From assembly GCA_018827685.1 (NCBI GenBank), contig JAHJXD010000037.1, positions 1 to 20,824 on the forward strand: 20,824 nucleotides of DNA, read 5' to 3'. Source of the stretch: Patescibacteria group bacterium (lineage in GTDB: Bacteria > Patescibacteriota > Patescibacteriia > Patescibacteriales > GWC2-42-12). This document shows positions 8,135 through 15,490 of the stretch, one piece after another. Under the pieces are notes generated by a model. It was not told the DNA's origin and did not search any database. It saw only the letters and a list, made by a program, of their open reading frames with translations. Each line of letters begins with the position of its first letter. Position 1 is the stretch's first letter. The position numbers and the translations under genes are program-made.

Positions 8135-9874
8135 CTATTGGCAGCTGCTCTTACTGCTCGGCGTGCCATTGCAGCAGGACGGAGCGCCGGTTATTCCTAA
8201 GCCAGAACAAGGTGTATAACAATTCTGATAAATATCTTTAATACCGGAATTTAACTGAACCGAATAATTAGTATTTTCATTAAATTGATCATGGTTGATC
8301 TTGACGGTAGTTTTCTTGTCGCTAAAACTATCACTTTTTGTTATCCAATAGTTATAAGCCGCGCCCGCGCTTTTAAAATTTATACTTGAACTATTTAAAG
8401 ACGAACTCATTAATAATTTAGAAAAGGTCGCTTCCGGAATGGCTAATAAATCCACTCCGCCACCGCCGACTACTGGGTTAATCCGATCTACTTTTGGCGG
8501 CGCAATGTCAATTATATTATTAGTATTAAATAACCAATAATAATCATCGCCTTGGCCCTCGTGTGTTTGGCTATTGGCATTATAGGGCGTTAAATTGCTT
8601 TGCGATTGCGGTCCCTGAGCCGCGCCATTGCCATTGCCATCAAATGAATTGTCCGCCATATCAACTACGCCAGTATAAGGAAAAACAGCTGACGGCGCGT
8701 CTGAAGCCATTAAAGCAGCTGCGTTAATAAAAACCTGAATTTGCTTATTGCCTGGCAAACAATAAACCGCCTGACCGCAAGAATTAATGCCGCAAGAGTC
8801 AAAAGTTAAAAATTCCACGGTTTTATACTGACTAGAAATATAAAAATTACCCTCAATTAAACTATTGGCCGCATTATTAATAACTTTAATATTATTAAAA
8901 CCGCTGCCGCCTTTAAAAATTCCGCTAGCTGAAATTGGGTCAACTGCCTCGGAAAAATTTATTTGCACCACGATATTTCTTGATTCAGTAGCGCTAGGCT
9001 GAGGGATTATACTCTCAATTTTGGGCGGCGTATTGTCAATAAAAGTGCCGACTTCAAACATCCAATCATAAGCTATTTCTCCTATCACGGCACCGAAAGC
9101 CGAGTCGCCGTTAACTTTTTTTATATTTTTACTTAAACCAACCGAATACCAAATTTTTTCCGTGGGCGAACCTAAATATTGCGTAGGCTTAAAAATAAAA
9201 GTTTTATTATCATCAGTTTTTCCTGCGCTAACATCAAAAGCAATCATGCCAGAGATGCCGTCTTTAGTTTTATAAATTTTTATATTTTGACCATTGATTT
9301 TATTGCCGGAAATAATCGTCGCCGGATCCATTGCTTCTTTAAAAGTAATAGCGATTTTAGTATTTCTAACAACATCTTTTTGATTGCGTTCTGGATAATG
9401 AGAGCTAATTATGCCAGAACCTAACGCTGAGATTCCTCCACCTGCTCCGCCGCCAGTGCCAGCACCGGTGCCGGTGCCGATGCCGGTCGCCTCCAATAAT
9501 CTGGACAAAATAAAACTAGCGATCGCGAAAGCCGACAAAATAATTATTAAACCAATAATCGCGTTTTGCAATAATCTTTTAGCTTGCCCTATCTTTTCTT
9601 CATCGCCCTCTGAGCTCATCCAAAGCCAGCCCGCGTATATTATTAAACCAACTGCGATAATACCCAAAAAACCAATAATTACCCTAATAATTTTAGCAAT
9701 AATTATTCTAATATCTTGAGTATTGCTTAAACCAGTGCCTTGAGGATAAGTAAGGCCAACATCAAGTCCGGGCGCGGCTAAAACAAAATTTGATAATAAA
9801 AAAATAGCCAGCGGTATAAGTAAAATTACGCCGACTATTTTATAAAACCTATTAACTTTTCCGATTTTTAACAT
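8135..9874 (-). CDS. VirB2/TrbC-headed surface protein with SbsA-type Ig-like modules
   Basis: A 579-aa paralogue of the downstream 1842-aa protein. It has a positively charged N-terminus, a signal/TM helix (about 12-33) ending AAPGLDVGL, then the paired helices at 55-86 and 103-126. The string FLGIIAVGLIIYAGWLWM is shared exactly with the downstream protein. A Gly/Thr-rich hinge (130-148) is coded by a hexamer repeat. The rest is three Big_5/SbsA-like Ig modules (about 155-280, 283-455, 459-550), recognised by recurrent PP-x-I-x-x-I-x-P and I-x-I-x-F-x-E-A-(M/V)-D-P motifs. The C-terminal tail is Cys-rich (C552, C556, C567, C568, C578). It is the first gene of the operon, next to the divergent promoter region. 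I expect membrane embedding by the N-terminal helices with the modules outside; the function is not known. Confidence 0.85.
   Translation of the reverse strand: MLKIGKVNRFYKIVGVILLIPLAIFLLSNFVLAAPGLDVGLTYPQGTGLSNTQDIRIIIAKIIRVIIGFLGIIAVGLIIYAGWLWMSSEGDEEKIGQAKRLLQNAIIGLIIILSAFAIASFILSRLLEATGIGTGTGAGTGGGAGGGISALGSGIISSHYPERNQKDVVRNTKIAITFKEAMDPATIISGNKINGQNIKIYKTKDGISGMIAFDVSAGKTDDNKTFIFKPTQYLGSPTEKIWYSVGLSKNIKKVNGDSAFGAVIGEIAYDWMFEVGTFIDNTPPKIESIIPQPSATESRNIVVQINFSEAVDPISASGIFKGGSGFNNIKVINNAANSLIEGNFYISSQYKTVEFLTFDSCGINSCGQAVYCLPGNKQIQVFINAAALMASDAPSAVFPYTGVVDMADNSFDGNGNGAAQGPQSQSNLTPYNANSQTHEGQGDDYYWLFNTNNIIDIAPPKVDRINPVVGGGGVDLLAIPEATFSKLLMSSSLNSSSINFKSAGAAYNYWITKSDSFSDKKTTVKINHDQFNENTNYSVQLNSGIKDIYQNCYTPCSGLGITGAPSCCNGTPSSKSSCQ
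9453..9488. repeat. Six imperfect 6-bp units coding a Gly/Thr hinge
   Basis: Units of the form CCRGTG (with small variants) repeat six times and encode a GTGTGAGTG-type linker, residues 130-141 of the 579-aa protein, between the membrane helices and the Ig-like modules. Confidence 0.7.
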
Positions 9875-9896
9875 GAAAAAAATAAATTTAAGAGCT

Positions 9897-9925
9897 TTGA
9901 CTTCTCCGCAATTTTATAATAATAT
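9897..9925 (+). promoter_or_regulatory. Possible promoter for the rel gene
   Basis: TTGACT (9897-9902) is followed after 17 bp by TAATAT (9920-9925), about 35 bases before the rel ATG at 9960. The -35 box is good and the -10 box is fair (4 of 6). The very AT-rich segment between 9911 and 9930 offers alternative -10 boxes. Confidence 0.4.
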
Positions 9926-9953
9926 TATAACATAAACAAAATAACAAAAGCAA
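9924..9953 (-). promoter_or_regulatory. Possible promoter for the surface-protein operon
   Basis: On the minus strand TATAAT (9929-9924) lies 18 bp downstream of TTGCTT (9953-9948), about 50 bases before the start at 9874. It overlaps the plus-strand -10 region, so the two transcription units would share one melting segment. The -35 match is weak. Confidence 0.35.
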
Positions 9954-9959
9954 ACAGTT

Positions 9960-11429
9960 ATGACCATAAATCAAATTATAAACAACTATAAAAAAAATAA
10001 TCCCGAAGCAGACACTATTATGCTGGATCTGGCTTGGGAATTTTGCCAAAAAGCACATGCAAATCAAAAAAGGGAAGACGGGGAGCCATATATTCAGCAT
10101 TGCTTGCATACTGCTTTTATGTTAACGCAAATCAAGGCTGATTTAGAAACTATTATTGCCGGACTGTTGCATGACATTCCAGAAGATACAGAATACACAT
10201 TGGCGGATATTGAAAAAAATTTTGGCAAAGAAATAGCTAATTTAGTAGAAGGTATAACTAAATTAAGCAAAATCAAATACCGCGGCATTGAACGTTATCG
10301 CGAAAATTTGCGCAAAATGTTTTTAGCAATGGCTAAAGATTTAAGAGTAATTTTAATTAAATTCGCCGACCGCTTGCATAATCTAAAAACTTTAGAATCG
10401 CTTCCTTTAGAAAAACAACAACGTATTGCTAAGGAAACTTTGGAAATTTATGCTCCAATAGCAGGACTTCTTGGTATCTTCAGATTAAAATGGCAAATGG
10501 AAGACCTGTGTTTTAAACATCTTTATCCTGAAGAATATAAAAAACTCACATATACATACGAGATTGAAAAAAAACTTGAACATAATCAATACATCCAGAA
10601 AATAAAAAATATTTTAAATGCCAGGCTAAAGCAAGAAAAAATTCCTTGCCAGCTCACCAGCCGGTTTAAACATCTTTACAGTATTTATTTAAAAATGCAG
10701 AACAAGGACAGAAAATTTGACGAAATTTATGATGTCTTTGCTTTAAGAGTTGTTGTATCAAATATTGCTGATTGTTATAAAACTTTAGGCATCATCCATT
10801 CGCTTTGGCGGCCCAACCCTGCTCGTTTTAAAGATTATATTGCTGTTCCAAAACCAAACGGTTACCGCGCTTTGCATACTACTGTTTTTGGACCTGACAA
10901 CAAACCCGCGGAATTCCAAATCAGGACTAATAAAATGGATGAAGAAGCCAAGTATGGAATTGCCGCCCATTGGTATTACAAAATAAAAAACAATAATGAT
11001 AACGACCAAAAAAAACAACCAACATGGGTAAAAGAGGTTTTAAAAATTCAAAAAGAAACCGAAAATACGCACGACTTTATTAAACAAGTAAAATTTGATG
11101 TTTTTCATGATCGTATTTTTGTCTTTACTCCTAAGGGAGATGTTTTTGATCTTCCTGAAGAATCGACGCCGATTGATCTTGCTTATTATGTTCACTCGGA
11201 TATTGGCAATCAAGCGGTCGGCGCCAGAGTTAATGATAAAATCGCTCCTTTGAATGTAAAATTAAAAAATGGTGATTTGGTAGAAATAATCACGGAGAAA
11301 AAACGCAATGGGCCAAATCGGGATTGGCTTAAATTTGTTAAAACAGCTACGGCCAGAAATAAAATCAAACAGAATTTAAAATCTACCATAATGGATAACA
11401 TTAAAAAATTTATACCGAATATAAAATAG
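9960..11429 (+). CDS. rel: Bifunctional-type (p)ppGpp synthetase/hydrolase, short Rel without ACT domain
   Basis: RelA/SpoT-homologue enzyme that makes and degrades the alarmone (p)ppGpp in the cytoplasm. The order is an HD hydrolase domain (H47; H71-D72 with E75-D76; D137-R-L-H), a synthetase domain (about 225-345, with RFKDYIAVPKPNGYRALHT at 289-307 and EFQIRT at 318-323), and a TGS domain (about 378-445, DRIFVFTPKGDVFDLP). The R289-F-K-D292 loop is the RxKD form found in bifunctional Rel/SpoT enzymes rather than the ExDD of synthase-only RelA, and the HD residues look complete, so both activities are likely. At 489 aa it stops soon after TGS: the zinc-finger and ACT/RRM C-terminal parts of long RSH proteins are missing, so ribosome- and amino-acid-dependent control may be reduced. 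It is the only plus-strand gene here. No clear Shine-Dalgarno sequence precedes the ATG. Confidence 0.95.
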   Translation: MTINQIINNYKKNNPEADTIMLDLAWEFCQKAHANQKREDGEPYIQHCLHTAFMLTQIKADLETIIAGLLHDIPEDTEYTLADIEKNFGKEIANLVEGITKLSKIKYRGIERYRENLRKMFLAMAKDLRVILIKFADRLHNLKTLESLPLEKQQRIAKETLEIYAPIAGLLGIFRLKWQMEDLCFKHLYPEEYKKLTYTYEIEKKLEHNQYIQKIKNILNARLKQEKIPCQLTSRFKHLYSIYLKMQNKDRKFDEIYDVFALRVVVSNIADCYKTLGIIHSLWRPNPARFKDYIAVPKPNGYRALHTTVFGPDNKPAEFQIRTNKMDEEAKYGIAAHWYYKIKNNNDNDQKKQPTWVKEVLKIQKETENTHDFIKQVKFDVFHDRIFVFTPKGDVFDLPEESTPIDLAYYVHSDIGNQAVGARVNDKIAPLNVKLKNGDLVEIITEKKRNGPNRDWLKFVKTATARNKIKQNLKSTIMDNIKKFIPNIK

Positions 11430-11436
11430 TTTTATA
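11420..11436. repeat. AT-only 17-bp palindrome at convergent gene ends
   Basis: The arms TATAAAA (11420-11426) and TTTTATA (11430-11436) flank a 3-base centre that is the rel TAG stop. The right arm contains the TAA stop of the opposing gene. It is AT-only, so it would be a weak hairpin; a terminator role is possible but not shown. Confidence 0.5.
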
Positions 11437-11941
11437 AAAAATAAAAAATTATACTCATAATAATAAGCGGCAAAATCGACATAACTACTTTTTGAAAAGG
11501 AAAATAAACGTGATCGTTATTTTTTTCTTTAAGATAAAAATACCAGCTGGCGCCAAACCAAAAAGCTAAACTGCCCGCGATTATTCCAAAAAGCAATTTA
11601 TCCAATCCGCAAAAGCAAAACGTATTCATTGGATTGCCGATAATGCCTGAATAGTAAAGCGGGATGATAATTAAAGCATAGTATGCCAAAATATTTGCAA
11701 AAATTCTGCCTTTGAAACGTATATTTTTCTTTTCCAGCCAACTTTCCGTCCAAGCGATTATGGAAACAATAAATCCGCCAAGCCATAATCCTGTTATGGT
11801 ATCGTTAACTCCAAGCCATCTTGAAAAACCAACGCCCGTGCCAACGGCAATGGTGCAAATCGGGCAAATTGCCAAAGCTTTTTTGGCAAAAAGAAAACTT
11901 ATCGCAAAAACAAATAAAAAATAAATCAATATTTTTTTCAT
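11432..11941 (-). CDS. Small polytopic membrane protein with CPxC and CxC motifs
   Basis: 169 aa if started at the ATG at 11941 (MKKILIYF), which gives an ATGA overlap with the upstream permease gene like other junctions here. A longer in-frame start at 11962 would overlap by 25 bases and is less likely. The N-terminal hydrophobic segment (about 3-24) ends in a signal-like ALA-I before C26-P-I-C29, followed by a Gly-rich stretch and RWLG, then about four membrane helices (48-66, 80-100, 113-133, 151-168). A second cysteine pair, C109-F-C111, sits in the loop before the third helix. I recognise the CPxCT-AVG-GxGxxRWLG pattern as recurring in CPR genomes, but no function is established. Redox or metal binding by the four cysteines is an inference. 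The gene converges on rel with 2 bases between the stops. Confidence 0.8.
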   Translation of the reverse strand: MKKILIYFLFVFAISFLFAKKALAICPICTIAVGTGVGFSRWLGVNDTITGLWLGGFIVSIIAWTESWLEKKNIRFKGRIFANILAYYALIIIPLYYSGIIGNPMNTFCFCGLDKLLFGIIAGSLAFWFGASWYFYLKEKNNDHVYFPFQKVVMSILPLIIMSIIFYFL

Positions 11942-13080
11942 GTATATTTTAAAATTGCCCAAACCTCATAAATTAATCCTAAAACAAAAAGCAGTGACAA
12001 AAAATAAGCCATGGGTTTGGTTAATTTATTTTTTATAACTGAAACCTGATCTGGTTTAGCCTTCACTTTAAATACCAACCAAATTAAAATGATGCCGGCT
12101 AATCCGCCGGTAACCGCGCCTGTAAAACTAATAACTTTTGTTAAATTAGTCCAGCCGAACAAATATAAAAAATAAGGAATAAAGCAGGATAAAAACCAAG
12201 ATAATTTATTATTTAATTTATAATCCCATTGATATATTTCTTCAGTGGCCTGGGCAATCACTATATATGAAGTAAAGATGGCGAAAAGCCCAAAAATTAA
12301 AGAAAAAGTGACAACGCCATCATTTAAAATTAAACTTAAACTAGATAAAGTATCAGGCGAAATACTGGCTCCGGTTATACCTAAAATTACCAAAACAAAA
12401 ATTAGCATTAACGCGGCCGGTATAAAAGTCCCCCAAAGAATAGCGCTTTTAATTTTTTCTTTTTCAAAAGCTAAGAGGCGGCAAACTTCAGGAATGGCAG
12501 CTCCGCCGCCAACAGCAAAAAATATCGGCCCATAAGGCAAGAGAACATTTTTCCATTCTAATAAGCTATAATTAGTTAATTGAATATGACCAAAACCTCG
12601 CCAAGCAATAAGGCCGATAGCAATTACTAGCAGGGGGGTTAGAATCAATTCTGTGCCAGCAATCGTTTTAATATCAAAAAAGGTGATTAGAACAACCAGA
12701 CCGAATAAAATCGTTGAATATAAAAAAATACTACCGCTAAAATATGGGTTTAATAATTGATGCAAAAAAAGCCCGCCAATTATAATATAAGCCAATGATG
12801 AACTATAAGCGCCTGTTACGTCAACTAAAAGGGTTAAGTTTTTCCATTTTTTATTAACATATTTTTCCACAAACCCGGGCAAACGATGTTTTTCTTTGGT
12901 TGATAAAATCACTTCTGCAAAAATCAGATGAAGAAAATATTGTATTACGGCCAACCCTAACATATAAATAAGCAACGGTATAATACCTGATTTATTTATA
13001 GCGAACGGTATAGCAAATAAACCAACACCGATAATCGTACCCATTAATGTTGCCACGGCCAAAAAATAATTCTTTGACAT
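11938..13080 (-). CDS. Aromatic-amino-acid-permease-type transporter (APC superfamily)
   Basis: 380 aa from the ATG at 13080 (MSKNYFLAV). An in-frame TTG at 13098 would add six residues, but it lies only one base after a possible SD (AAAGG), so I prefer the ATG. About 11 hydrophobic segments cover the length. The first carries G14-T-I-I-G-V-G20-L-F-A-I-P, the unwound TM1 substrate/ion motif of Trp/Tyr permeases (HAAAP family, TyrP/Mtr), and the middle has PIFFAVGGGAAIPEV, like the TM6 region of that family. Likely imports amino acids with a cation; the exact substrate cannot be told from sequence. Import would suit an organism with few biosynthetic pathways. It is followed by the CPxC membrane protein with a 4-base overlap, which suggests co-translation. 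Confidence 0.8.
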   Translation of the reverse strand: MSKNYFLAVATLMGTIIGVGLFAIPFAINKSGIIPLLIYMLGLAVIQYFLHLIFAEVILSTKEKHRLPGFVEKYVNKKWKNLTLLVDVTGAYSSSLAYIIIGGLFLHQLLNPYFSGSIFLYSTILFGLVVLITFFDIKTIAGTELILTPLLVIAIGLIAWRGFGHIQLTNYSLLEWKNVLLPYGPIFFAVGGGAAIPEVCRLLAFEKEKIKSAILWGTFIPAALMLIFVLVILGITGASISPDTLSSLSLILNDGVVTFSLIFGLFAIFTSYIVIAQATEEIYQWDYKLNNKLSWFLSCFIPYFLYLFGWTNLTKVISFTGAVTGGLAGIILIWLVFKVKAKPDQVSVIKNKLTKPMAYFLSLLFVLGLIYEVWAILKYT

Positions 13081-13124
13081 AAAATAGTAATTTATCAAAC
13101 CTTTATATAGAGACTGTTAAAAAT

Positions 13125-13694
13125 TTATTTTCTCAAATTTATCTCATAGTTTATCTGTTCAATCTTGCGTAAATTTCCTTTTGCTTGGTCATATTTAGTT
13201 CTTAAATAACCAGTCATATCAAATTCTACTAATTCTGCCATAATATCATTAATAATTTTTTTTATTCTTGCTGCTTGTTCAGGCTTGCCAGTTGACGCCT
13301 GATTAATGGCTTGGCGCACTAATTCGCCGGTTAAATCGCAAATGCCGCCCAAATAGCTTTCCGCATTTATAATAATGCCTTTAATAATGTCAATCTTTTC
13401 ACCGCTAACAATTTTGTAAAGCATCTTAGCTTCTACATATTCTTCTACTCCGGCTTTATAAGAGCCTTCTTGAGCCAATCTAGTATAGCCAAACTTTTTT
13501 TCTAAATTACTTAAAATCTTTTCAATTTCAATTAAAGAACTAGCGGCTTTTTTTGTGTCCCAGCGATGCAAGGAAAAAATTACACGTTTAGAATCATGCA
13601 AAACCACATTAGACAAACTTATAATTTGTCTACGTTCACTTTCATGACTGTCATACTCTTTTTTTAACTGTTGAATAAATTTTTTATTAATCAT
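13125..13694 (-). CDS. Translin/TRAX-family RNA-binding protein, possible RNase
   Basis: 189 aa from the ATG at 13694; an in-frame TTG at 13706 lies inside the upstream hairpin and is disfavoured. It is all alpha-helical in character. Family marks: RRQIISLSNVVLHDSKRVIFSLHR (21-44), EEYVEA (84-89), ESYLGGICDLTGELVRQAI (112-130), and a C-terminal helix (LRTKYDQAKGNLRKIEQIN). In eukaryotes translin and TRAX form the C3PO complex, and TRAX supplies acidic catalytic residues in the QEYVEA and DLTGEL motifs. The matching residues here are E85, E88, D120 and E124, so this looks like the catalytic TRAX-like form also known in archaea. Substrate and partner are unknown. It follows pilB and precedes the permease on the same strand. 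Confidence 0.82.
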   Translation of the reverse strand: MINKKFIQQLKKEYDSHESERRQIISLSNVVLHDSKRVIFSLHRWDTKKAASSLIEIEKILSNLEKKFGYTRLAQEGSYKAGVEEYVEAKMLYKIVSGEKIDIIKGIIINAESYLGGICDLTGELVRQAINQASTGKPEQAARIKKIINDIMAELVEFDMTGYLRTKYDQAKGNLRKIEQINYEINLRK

Positions 13695-13702
13695 ACTTAA
13701 TA

Positions 13703-13744
13703 ACAAAACTTACGCGTATAAAAAATCAACCGCGTAAGTCCTGT
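13703..13744 (-). other. 14-bp RNA hairpin just upstream of the translin-family start
   Basis: On the minus-strand transcript ACAGGACUUACGCG pairs along its whole length with CGCGUAAGUUUUGU (12 Watson-Crick pairs plus two G-U pairs) around a 14-nt loop. On the plus strand the same two positions would be mismatches, so the fold fits the transcribed strand. It ends 8 bases before the ATG at 13694. It could be an attenuator or terminator after pilB, a translation control element, or a decayed palindromic repeat. Confidence 0.65.
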
Positions 13745-13764
13745 AAATAATTTTCAATTATTAA

Positions 13765-15468
13765 TTATTCCGATACTCTAAATATTTCCTCAACACTGGT
13801 TATGCCATCTAAGGCCTTAAGAATCCCATCTTGCACCATAGTAATCATACCGTTTTTCTTGGCATTATCCCGTATATCATATTCACTGGCAATACTGCTT
13901 AAAATTAATTTTTGAATTTCCTGATTCATGGTTAAAATTTCATAAATACCGATTCTGCCTTTATAGCCAATACCCTGGCAAGCTTCACATCCGCGTCCTT
14001 GATAAAATTTTAAATTATTAAAATCAATTTTTTTCTTATCTTCTTCTAAAAATTCATTGAGCAAATCTTTAACTCTTTTTAAAACTTCATCTTCCGGTTT
14101 TATTTCATACTTGCATTTCTGACAAATTTTTCTAACCAACCTTTGCCCGATCATGGCATTTAAAGCCGGCGCTAATAAATAAGACTTGGCTCCCATGGAC
14201 ATAAATCTAGGCACGGTTCCGGCTGCGTCATTGGTATGGATGGTAGATAAAACTAAATGGCCGGTTAAAGCGGCTTGAATAGCAATTTCGGCTGTTTCTA
14301 AATCACGGATTTCGCCAACCATAACAACGTCAGGATCTTGACGGACAATTGAACGTAAGCCTTGGACAAAAGTATAATTTTTGCTGACTTGCGATTGATT
14401 TACTCCGGATAACTGATATTCAATCGGATCTTCAATGGTTATTATTTTAGTCTCCGGATTATTTAACTTTTTTAAAATCGCGTAAAGCGTGGTAGTTTTG
14501 CCAGAGCCGGTCGGGCCAGTAGTAATAATCATGCCGTTAGGCCGCTCAATTTCTCTTTTTAACTGATTAAAGGCTCGATCGCGAATTCCCAAATCTTTAA
14601 ATTCTAAACCTACCGAGCTAGATCTTAAAAGTCTCATGACCACGCTTTCGCCAAAATTAGTAGGTAAAAACGAGGCTCTAATATCAACACGATCATCTTT
14701 TAAATATATTGACAAGCGACCATCCTGCGGCTTATTGATCACATTGATTTTCACCGCAGCTAAAAGCTTCATGCGGGAAATTATTTTCTCCCAAGACGAT
14801 TTATTTATGGTGGCTACATCATGCAAAACGCCGTCAATTCTAAACCTAATTTTTATTAATTTTTCTTCAGCTTCAATATGGATATCCGAAGAATCTGATT
14901 TTATGGCCGCAGCCATAATCATGGTGACGATTTCGGTAATTTGCGCCTGATTTATTTCTGCTTGCAAATCCTTAAAACTTGAAAATTTCTCCCCATATTT
15001 ATTTAATTCTTCCTCTGTAATTTTAACGCCCCTGACGACTTCTCTGGCCATAGGTATAGTTTTATACATTTCCAGACCATACTTAAAACTATTTTCGGTA
15101 ATTAAATAAATACTGATTTCTGAAAAATATTTTTTTGACAAATTTTTAGCTAAAGCTAACACCTTTTCATCTTGCGGCTCCAAACTAGCCAAATGAATAT
15201 TTGCGCCATTATAAAAAAAACACAAAGTCTCGAGTGCCTTGGCTTCTGTTTCATCAATTAAAATCAAAGCTTCAGGACTAATAGAAAAACCAACTAAATC
15301 AATATATGGCAAGCCAGAAGCTTGGGCAGCTTGCTTGGTTAATCGTTCCAATTCTTTAATTTTCATTTTTTTTTCTTCAACAATAAACTTAGCCGCCGGG
15401 CTCTGATCATTAAGAGATTGTCCAGACGCGTCGCTAAACAGATCTTTAATGGATTGATTGTTAGACAT
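13765..15468 (-). CDS. pilB: Type IV pilus assembly / type II secretion ATPase (PilB/GspE family)
   Basis: Hexameric cytoplasmic motor ATPase that powers pilus extension or pseudopilus assembly. 567 aa, normal for PilB. The N-terminal 150 residues resemble a degenerate MshEN/T2SSE-N domain (ASGLPYIDLVGFSISPEAL). The motor core shows SDIHIEA (195-200), Walker A GPTGSGKT (318-325), the Asp box with E346-D347, Walker B-type VVMVGEIRD (381-389), and the His box TGHLVLSTIHTND (402-414). Two zinc-binding pairs, C449-x2-C452 and C494-x2-C497, are complete as in PilB/GspE and unlike PilT. The ATG at 15468 follows the NIF3-family gene by 22 bases, with no visible Shine-Dalgarno. No pilC, pilT, pilM-O or prepilin gene lies nearby, so its partners are encoded elsewhere. 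Confidence 0.93.
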   Translation of the reverse strand: MSNNQSIKDLFSDASGQSLNDQSPAAKFIVEEKKMKIKELERLTKQAAQASGLPYIDLVGFSISPEALILIDETEAKALETLCFFYNGANIHLASLEPQDEKVLALAKNLSKKYFSEISIYLITENSFKYGLEMYKTIPMAREVVRGVKITEEELNKYGEKFSSFKDLQAEINQAQITEIVTMIMAAAIKSDSSDIHIEAEEKLIKIRFRIDGVLHDVATINKSSWEKIISRMKLLAAVKINVINKPQDGRLSIYLKDDRVDIRASFLPTNFGESVVMRLLRSSSVGLEFKDLGIRDRAFNQLKREIERPNGMIITTGPTGSGKTTTLYAILKKLNNPETKIITIEDPIEYQLSGVNQSQVSKNYTFVQGLRSIVRQDPDVVMVGEIRDLETAEIAIQAALTGHLVLSTIHTNDAAGTVPRFMSMGAKSYLLAPALNAMIGQRLVRKICQKCKYEIKPEDEVLKRVKDLLNEFLEEDKKKIDFNNLKFYQGRGCEACQGIGYKGRIGIYEILTMNQEIQKLILSSIASEYDIRDNAKKNGMITMVQDGILKALDGITSVEEIFRVSE

Positions 15469-15490
15469 AATTTTATTATTTATCCAATAT

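Noticed and set aside
11942..11962. Longer start for the CPxC membrane protein (MGNFKIY...)
   Set aside because: It would overlap the permease gene by 25 bases. The internal ATG gives a signal-peptide-like MKK start and the ATGA overlap used at other junctions here.
13081..13098. TTG start for the permease
   Set aside because: The possible SD (AAAGG) is only one base before it, too close, and the ATG at 13080 gives a normal N-terminus for the family. Not fully excluded.
13695..13706. TTG start for the translin-family gene
   Set aside because: It lies inside the hairpin and is a rare start; the ATG at 13694 is 8 bases after the hairpin.
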